Positions 7,183 through 11,147 of a DNA stretch of 11,147 nucleotides are shown here, one piece after another. The translations under genes were made by a program, and so were the position numbers. The notes below the pieces were generated by a model. The model worked only from the letters and a program-made list of their open reading frames with translations. It was not told the origin of the DNA and did no database searches. Position 1 is the first letter of the stretch; each line of letters begins with the position of its first letter. The DNA comes from an uncultured Clostridium sp. (lineage in GTDB: Bacteria; Bacillota; Clostridia; TANB77; CAG-508): NCBI GenBank assembly GCA_900551615.1, contig URWN01000043.1, forward strand, positions 1-11,147, given 5' to 3'.

Positions 7183-8067
7183 ATGACAATTTATATAGAT
7201 ATTATAATTGTAGAAAACCTAATAATGAATTATATAATTTTATATGCAACAGGACTAATTTCTAAAAGTAAAAAATCATATTTAAGAATGTTTTTGGCAA
7301 GTTTAATAGGAGCAATATATGCAACTTTAGAATATGCATTAAAAGTAAATATATATTCAAATATAATTTTAAAAACAATATTATCAATAATCATAGTATA
7401 TGTAGCATTTTATCCACAAAATGCAAAAAAAATGTGCAAACAACTAGTATTATTTTATGTAACAACTTTTACATTTGGAGGAATTGCAACATATTTAATA
7501 TATGTATTAAAACCGCAAAATATAATAATAAAAAATGGAATGTATGTAGGAACGTATGTATTAAAAGTAATATTTATAGGAGCAATAGTAGGAACAATAA
7601 TATTAGCAATTGCATTTAAAATGGCAAAAAATAAATTAACCAAAAAAGATATGATATGTAAAGTAAAAATAAAATTAAATGGAAAAGAAGAAACAGTAGA
7701 AGCAATGGTTGACACAGGAAATATGCTAAAAGAACCAATAACGGGTACGCCTGTTGTAGTAGTAGAAAGAACATCATTATATGAATTGCTACCAAAAGAA
7801 ATTTTAAATAATACAGAATCAATATTAGGAGGTGATTTTGAAAAAATACCAGAAGAAATAAAAAATGAATATGTTCCAAAATTAAAATTAATACCATTTG
7901 CTTCACTTGGAAAACAAAATGGAATGTTAGTTGGAATAAAACCAGAAAAAATAGAAGTAATAAATGAACAAACAGAAGAAGAAAAAAATGCAATAATAGG
8001 AATATATAATAAATCATTAACAAAAAGAGGAGAATACAAAGCTCTTATAGGAATAGATTTATATTAA
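7183..8067 (+). CDS. spoIIGA: Sigma-E processing peptidase SpoIIGA
   Basis: SpoIIGA is the membrane-embedded aspartic protease that cleaves the pro-sequence from pro-sigma-E in the mother cell after a signal from the forespore. The 294-residue product begins MTIYIDIIIVENLIMNYIIL, close to the family start, and has about five hydrophobic segments in residues 1-148. The cytoplasmic protease half follows, with the active-site Asp 177 in VDTGNMLKEPITGTPV and the family blocks GKQNGMLVGIKPEKIEV and EYKALIGIDLY at the end. The ATG at 7183 is preferred over the GTG at 7174, because the GTG lies inside the Shine-Dalgarno sequence AGGTGA (7172-7177). Its substrate, sigE, lies 76 bases downstream without an intervening T-tract terminator, matching the spoIIGA-sigE operon of B. 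subtilis. Confidence 0.93.
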   Translation: MTIYIDIIIVENLIMNYIILYATGLISKSKKSYLRMFLASLIGAIYATLEYALKVNIYSNIILKTILSIIIVYVAFYPQNAKKMCKQLVLFYVTTFTFGGIATYLIYVLKPQNIIIKNGMYVGTYVLKVIFIGAIVGTIILAIAFKMAKNKLTKKDMICKVKIKLNGKEETVEAMVDTGNMLKEPITGTPVVVVERTSLYELLPKEILNNTESILGGDFEKIPEEIKNEYVPKLKLIPFASLGKQNGMLVGIKPEKIEVINEQTEEEKNAIIGIYNKSLTKRGEYKALIGIDLY

Positions 8068-8088
8068 AATTTATGGTAATTGTTTGTT

Positions 8089-8114
8089 ATAACTCATGAA
8101 CTGAGAAGAGTTAT
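8089..8114 (+). promoter_or_regulatory. Small hairpin between spoIIGA and sigE
   Basis: ATAACTC (8089-8095) and GAGTTAT (8108-8114) can pair across a 12-base loop. The left arm could instead pair locally, CTCA (8093-8096) with TGAG (8102-8105), so two alternative folds exist. There is no T tract, so it is not a standard terminator. It lies about 20 bases ahead of the sigE Shine-Dalgarno sequence GGAGG (8133-8137). Confidence 0.3.
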
Positions 8115-8143
8115 GAATTAAATACTATAGTTGGAGGTACATA

Positions 8144-8891
8144 ATGAATATTATTGAATTTTTAAAGAAGAAAATTGACAATATAGGCACAATATGTGCA
8201 AAATACATAAATGAAAATGATGAAATAGAATATTTACCCATATTTTACATAGCAGGAAGTCAAACACTTCCACCACCACTAGAACCAGCAGAAGAGGAAA
8301 AACTAATAAAAAAATTATCAGAAGATGATAACCTGGAAACAAGACAAGTTTTAGTCGAAAGAAATTTAAGATTAGTCGTATATATAGCAAAAAAATTTGA
8401 AAATACAGGAATTGGAATAGAAGATTTAATATCAATCGGAACAATCGGATTGATGAAAGGCGTAAACACATTTAATTCAGATAAAAACATAAAACTTGCA
8501 ACATATGCATCAAGATGCATAGAAAATGAAATACTAATGTTTTTAAGAAAAAACAACAAAACAAAAGGAGAAATATCAATAGATGAACCATTAAACAAAG
8601 ATTGTGACGGAAATGAATTGTTGTTATCAGATATTTTAGGGACAGATCCAGATATAACATCAAGAAATTTAGAAGATGAAGTTGACAAAACGTTGCTTAG
8701 AGCATCTATATTAAAATTAAATGATAGAGAAAAAAATATAATGGAAATGAGATTTGGATTTAAAACTGGAAAAGAAAAAACACAAAAAGAAGTTGCAGAT
8801 GAACTTCGGAATATCACAAAGTTATATATCAAGACTAGAAAAGAAAATAATAAATAAAATGAAAAAAGAAATAATGAGCAAGACGGGATAA
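8144..8891 (+). CDS. sigE: Sporulation sigma factor SigE, full length only after a +1 frameshift
   Basis: Sigma-E directs early mother-cell transcription during sporulation and is made as a pro-protein cleaved by SpoIIGA, encoded just upstream. Residues 1-33 or so are the pro-region, ending near FYIAGSQTLPPPL, the family block at the mature N-terminus. Region 2 follows (RNLRLVVYIAKKFENTG, EDLISIGTIGLMK, KLATYASRCIENEI), then region 3 (DEPLNKDCDGNELLLSDILGTD) and region 4 (LNDREKNIMEMRFGF, KTQKEVADEL). After Leu 221 the zero frame meets CGG (8807-8809) and gives an unrelated 15-residue tail ending at 8857. Skipping C8807 continues as GISQSYISRLEKK and ends at TAA 8889-8891. The shifted protein is 248 residues, close to the 239 of B. 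subtilis SigE. Unshifted product would lose the region 4.2 helix-turn-helix that reads the -35 box. GGAGG at 8133-8137 supports the ATG at 8144. It may be scored as a pseudogene by software. Confidence 0.9.
8804..8810 (+). other. +1 frameshift site in sigE (CTT CGG A)
   Basis: Zero-frame codons are GAA CTT CGG AAT. Reading C8807 as skipped gives GAA CTT GGA ATA TCA CAA, that is E-L-G-I-S-Q, the expected start of the region 4.2 helix-turn-helix. The site resembles known +1 sites in which CUU sits in the P site before a hungry codon (CUU UGA C in prfB, CUU AGG C in yeast Ty1). I see no Shine-Dalgarno-like stimulator just upstream. Confidence 0.7.
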
Positions 8892-8901
8892 AAAATATTT
8901 C

Positions 8902-8931
8902 GTATTAAATAAACCTTTTTTGGAAATACTT
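8902..8931 (+). promoter_or_regulatory. Sigma-F/sigma-G type promoter of sigG
   Basis: GTATT (8902-8906) resembles the -35 of forespore sigma factors (GYATA type). GGAAATACTT (8922-8931) fits the sigma-F -10 form GGnnAnAHTR except for the last base, with a 15-base spacer. In B. subtilis sigG is transcribed first by sigma-F and then by sigma-G itself, so a forespore promoter in this 72-base gap is what biology predicts. The match is by eye. Confidence 0.5.
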
Positions 8932-8963
8932 ACTATAGAGTAATTTTAAAGGAGGTTTTTCAT

Positions 8964-9738
8964 TTGTTTAACAAGGTAGAAATATGTGGAGTAAACACAA
9001 GTAAATTACCACTACTATCAAATGAAGAGAAAAAAGAACTACTAATAAAAATAAAAAATGGGGATGAAGAAGCAAGAACTAAATTTATACAAGGAAACTT
9101 AAGACTAGTTTTAAGCGTTATACAAAGGTTTTATGGAAGAGGAGAAAAAGCGGATGATTTATTTCAAGTAGGATGTATTGGATTAATAAAAGCAATAGAC
9201 AATTTTGACATAAATCAAGATGTACAATTTAGCACATATCGGAGTACCAATGATAATTGGTGAAGTAAAAAGATATTTAAGAGATAATAATAGTATAAGA
9301 GTAAGCAGGTCAGTAAGAGACTTAGCATATAAAGCGATGCAATTTAAAGAAAGATATATAAGAGAAAAAGGAAGAGAGCCAACAATAGATATAATTGCTA
9401 AAGAACTAGAAGTAGAAAGAGAAGATATTGCATATAGTTTTGACGCTGTTCAAGATCCAGTTTCACTTCAAGAGCCGGTTTACAATGATGGCGCAGAAAG
9501 TATTTATATTATGGATCAAGTAAAAGACTCGAAAAACACAGATGAAGCATGGATAGAAAACATGACAATAAAGCAAATAATGAAAAAACTAAATGATAAA
9601 GAAAAAATGATAATAACAAAAAGATTTTTTGACGGTAGAACTCAAATGGAAGTTGCAGATGAAATAGGAATATCGCAAGCTCAAGTTTCAAGATTAGAAA
9701 AAAATGCAATTGAACATATAAAAAGATTATATAAATAG
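8964..9738 (+). CDS. sigG: Sporulation sigma factor SigG, full length only after a +1 frameshift
   Basis: Sigma-G is the late forespore sigma factor. Translation begins at a TTG (8964), 8 bases after GGAGG (8951-8955), giving the family-typical N-terminus NKVEICGVNTSKLPLL. Residues 40-92 cover region 2 up to QFSTY (NLRLVLSVIQRFYGRGE, DDLFQVGCIGLIKAIDNFD). The zero frame then meets CGG at 9240-9242 and stops at TGA 9261-9263 after 99 residues. Skipping C9240 continues as GVPMIIGEVKRYLRDNNSIRVSRS, then region 3 (QDPVSLQEPVYNDGAESIYIMDQV), and ends with the region 4.2 helix-turn-helix TQMEVADEIGISQAQVSRLEK. The shifted protein is 257 residues, against 260 in B. subtilis. The break falls in region 2.3/2.4, needed for promoter melting and -10 recognition, so the unshifted product would be inactive. 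The rest of the gene is fully conserved, which argues against an old pseudogene. Confidence 0.9.
9237..9243 (+). other. +1 frameshift site in sigG (TAT CGG A)
   Basis: Zero-frame codons are ACA TAT CGG AGT ACC. Skipping C9240 gives ACA TAT GGA GTA CCA ATG, that is T-Y-G-V-P-M, matching the conserved FSTYAVPMIIGE of sigma-G with Gly for Ala. The P-site tRNA-Tyr would pair poorly in the +1 frame, so out-of-frame binding of tRNA-Gly to GGA while CGG stays empty is the more plausible mechanism here. An internal ATG at 9250, five bases after GGAG (9241-9244), offers an alternative restart route. Confidence 0.7.
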
Positions 9739-9762
9739 TTAAGAAATATAATAGGAAGATTT

Positions 9763-9844
9763 GTTTATATAATTATCATATATAAATGTTAGAAAAAAAT
9801 ATAAAAAACTTTGATGAGCATTAATACATGATAATTATATAAGC
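9763..9844 (+). repeat. Long inverted repeat between sigG and ylmC
   Basis: TATATAATTATCAT (9766-9779) is repeated in perfect inverted form as ATGATAATTATATA (9828-9841). The pairing extends outward through T9765-A9842, a T-G wobble and G9763-C9844, giving a 17-pair stem with a 48-base loop. It starts 24 bases after the sigG stop codon. No T tract follows, so it is not a standard terminator; it could be a mobile-element remnant, a processing site or chance in A/T-rich DNA. The rest of the 229-base gap shows only a lone TATAAT (9930-9935) that might be the ylmC -10. Confidence 0.45.
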
Positions 9845-9967
9845 TATTCTAGTAAAAAAATTAATAGTACATAAATTCAAAAAATAAAATTTAATTATAA
9901 ATTGTAACAATATTTTAAACATAACAGAATATAATATCAGTAGAATTTAATATAGTGGAGGTTTGGA

Positions 9968-10201
9968 ATGCAAGGTAAAGGACTTGATTTTAAACATAAA
10001 GAAGTAGTAAATATAACAGACGGAAAAAGATTGGGATATGTTCAAGACGTTTGTGCTGATTTAGAAACTGGTGTTATAACATCTATAATTGTTCCGGGAA
10101 ACAATAAATTAATGAGTATGTTTTCTTCTAATAATGATATAGTTATACCATGGAAAAACATTAAATGTATAGGGAATGATTTGATTCTTGTAGAAATTTA
10201 A
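9968..10201 (+). CDS. ylmC: YlmC/YmxH family sporulation protein (PRC-barrel)
   Basis: A 77-residue protein consisting of a single PRC-barrel-like beta domain: a first strand pair around KEVVNITDGKRLGYVQDVCAD, then ITSIIVPG, and a last pair DIVIPWKNIKCIGNDLILVEI. This is the layout of the short YlmC/YmxH family found next to sigG in many Clostridia. Its molecular role is unknown; family members are linked to sporulation mainly by gene position and expression. The start is the ATG at 9968, six bases after GGAGG (9957-9961). It is the last protein gene before the rRNA operon. No clear terminator separates it from the first rRNA promoter. Confidence 0.85.
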   Translation: MQGKGLDFKHKEVVNITDGKRLGYVQDVCADLETGVITSIIVPGNNKLMSMFSSNNDIVIPWKNIKCIGNDLILVEI

Positions 10202-10240
10202 AAAATGGTTCAAAAAATTATAAAAAAATACAAAAAAGTA

Positions 10241-10269
10241 TTGACTTTGAATTATTAATATGCTATTAT
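10241..10269 (+). promoter_or_regulatory. rRNA promoter P1
   Basis: -35 TTGACT (10241-10246), a 17-base spacer, an extended -10 TG at 10261-10262 and -10 TATTAT (10264-10269). A-rich tracts at 10208-10238 upstream look like an UP element for the RNA polymerase alpha subunits. The expected start is near 10276. Confidence 0.8.
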
Positions 10270-10344
10270 AAATAAGCACTTGGGGATGATTAGAAATAAC
10301 TTAAAAATTTTTATAAAAAATATTAAAAAAATTTTAAAAAACTA

Positions 10345-10374
10345 TTGACAAAATTCGACAAGATGTGCTATTAT
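10345..10374 (+). promoter_or_regulatory. rRNA promoter P2
   Basis: -35 TTGACA (10345-10350), an 18-base spacer and -10 TATTAT (10369-10374), again behind A-tracts (10315-10341). The segment TGCTATTATAAATAAG (10366-10381) repeats P1 bases 10261-10276 exactly, and four of the next five bases also match, so -10, discriminator and start region are conserved between the two promoters, 105 bases apart. Confidence 0.82.
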
Positions 10375-10415
10375 AAATAAGTACTTTGTGAGAAGAAAAA
10401 ATAGAAAAATAACGA

Positions 10416-10475
10416 AAGAATTAGTAAGAAAAAATAGCAAAAAATATTCAAACGGTAATTACTAATTTTTATTTT
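10416..10475 (+). promoter_or_regulatory. Hairpin with T-rich tail between rRNA P2 and P3
   Basis: AATTAGTAA (10419-10427) and TTACTAATT (10459-10467) are perfect inverted repeats, with a G-T and two A-T pairs extending outward. The right arm leads into TTTTTATTTTG. It could act as a weak terminator or attenuator on P1 and P2 transcripts; the 31-base loop makes that uncertain. A -35-like TTGACA at 10474-10479 follows it but has no partner -10. Confidence 0.3.
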
Positions 10476-10506
10476 GACAAAAAATAAAAAAACTTTCAAA
10501 AAAGTC

Positions 10507-10536
10507 TTGACAAAGTAAAACAATTTATAGTATAAT
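10507..10536 (+). promoter_or_regulatory. rRNA promoter P3
   Basis: Consensus -35 TTGACA (10507-10512), an 18-base spacer and a consensus -10 TATAAT (10531-10536). The expected start near 10543 would be right at the boxB hairpin. It is the promoter closest to the 16S gene and the only one of the three with both boxes perfect. Confidence 0.85.
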
Positions 10537-10543
10537 CAAATTC

Positions 10544-10583
10544 GTTCATTGCTAAATAATGAACAAAAAGTACATTGAAAAGT
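10544..10583 (+). promoter_or_regulatory. rRNA leader boxB-boxA antitermination signal
   Basis: GTTCATT (10544-10550) and AATGAAC (10558-10564) form a 7-pair boxB hairpin with a 7-base loop, followed after four bases by AGTACATTGAAAAGT (10569-10583), which resembles the Firmicute boxA with its TTGAAAA core. This arrangement recruits Nus factors so that RNA polymerase reads through the untranslated rRNA operon. The remaining leader (10584-10764) contains the usual A/T-rich precursor; its pairing partner for 16S processing would lie beyond the window. Confidence 0.7.
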
Positions 10584-10764
10584 AAACAGTAAATCCTTTA
10601 GAGAATAAACCGAAGCGGTATGATTTTAAAACCAAAAAATCAGTACCGAAAAAGTAAAATTTTTTAAAAGTTTTTAATTCAATAAAAAGCAAGAAGTTTA
10701 AGAGCTTGAAAAAACACTTAAGTTTAGATTTATAACATTCGAAAGAATGAAATATAAATACCAC

Positions 10765-11147
10765 AAACAAGAGAGTTTGATCCTGGCTCAGGATAAACGC
10801 TGGCGGCGCACATAAGACATGCAAGTCGAACGGAAGTCGTTGTAATGATATAGACATGGACTGAGAACTTGTTCAAAGAAAGTGAAAGTTGACTTACAAC
10901 AATGGCTTTAGTGGCGGACTGGTGAGTAACACGTAAGCAACCTGCCTATCAGAGGGGAACAACAGTTAGAAATGACTGCTAATACCGCATATGCCTAAGT
11001 ATCACATGATACAATAGGGAAAGGAGCAATCTGCTGATAGATGGGCTTGCGTCTGATTAGATAGTTGGTGGGGCAACGGCCTACCAAGTCGACGATCAGT
11101 AGCCGGACTGAGAGGTTGAACGGCCACATTGGGACTGAGATACGGCC
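10765..11147 (+). rRNA. 16S ribosomal RNA, 5' part
   Basis: The universal 5' priming region AGAGTTTGATCCTGGCTCAG begins at 10772 (E. coli position 8), which puts base 1 at about 10765. Further landmarks are GCTGGCGGCG, ACATGCAAGTCGAACG, GGCGGACTGGTGAGTAAC, CTAATACCGCATA and ACTGAGATACGG near the end. The gene is cut by the window edge at roughly E. coli position 330. The sequence reads as a normal Firmicute, probably Clostridia; the exact 5' end is estimated. Confidence 0.97.

Noticed and set aside
8401..8460. Two further CGGA words in sigE (ATC GGA ACA ATC GGA), examined as possible extra frameshift sites.
   Set aside because: Here C is the third base of an ATC codon and GGA is in the zero frame; the protein reads ISIGTIGLM as in other SigE proteins, so no shift occurs.
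8144..9738. Simple pseudogenisation of sigE and sigG through loss of sporulation.
   Set aside because: Not excluded, but disfavoured: each gene has a single one-base defect, both defects have the same C-GGA context and phase, all other conserved residues are intact, and spoIIGA and ylmC beside them are intact.
10474..10500. A fourth rRNA promoter starting from TTGACA at 10474.
   Set aside because: No -10-like hexamer lies 16-18 bases downstream, where the sequence is an A-rich run with CTTTC.

Overview
The window comes from a very AT-rich, spore-forming Firmicute, most likely a member of the Clostridia. The gene order divIB - DUF881 - DUF881 - sbp - ftsA - ftsZ - spoIIGA - sigE - sigG - ylmC is the classic dcw/sporulation cluster of that class. 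The Arg codons are almost all AGA, intergenic DNA is A/T-tract rich, and the 5' end of the 16S rRNA gene at the right edge has Firmicute character. All genes lie on the + strand. I cannot name a genus from this.

Layout. Bases 1-210 are an untranslated lead-in ending in a hairpin that touches the murA ribosome binding site. murA (211-1458) makes the first committed step of peptidoglycan synthesis and is followed by a terminator-like hairpin. Then come divIB/ftsQ (1535-2521), two tandem DUF881 membrane proteins (2535-3254, 3307-4020) and sbp (4042-4458). A 180-base gap holds three exact and one degenerate ATTACAAA repeats at 11-base spacing, directly upstream of a near-consensus sigma-A promoter for ftsA (4637-5866) and ftsZ (5951-7072). 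A strong terminator follows ftsZ. Next is the sporulation block: spoIIGA (7183-8067, the pro-sigma-E protease), sigE (8144-8891), sigG (8964-9738) and ylmC (9968-10201). The last 950 bases hold three tandem rRNA promoters, a boxB/boxA antitermination leader and the first ~380 bases of 16S rRNA.

Main observation. Both sporulation sigma genes are broken in the zero frame by one extra base, and both breaks have the same form: an in-frame CGG followed by A (sigE CTT CGG A, sigG TAT CGG A). Skipping the C and reading GGA restores a full-length, well-conserved protein in each case. I found no other in-frame CGG codon in about 3,000 codons of this window, although CGT, CGC and CGA all occur. This suggests that CGG is unassigned or very poorly decoded in this organism, and that C-GGA works as, or is tolerated as, a +1 ribosomal frameshift site. 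Both sites lie in sigma factors of the sporulation cascade, where shifting would be required to make an active protein. Two assembly errors or recent pseudogenisation remain possible, but they would not predict identical context and phase.

How the genes fit together: MurA supplies wall precursor. DivIB, Sbp, FtsA and FtsZ build and anchor the division machine, which is also used for the asymmetric sporulation septum. SpoIIGA then activates sigma-E in the mother cell, and sigma-G acts in the forespore.
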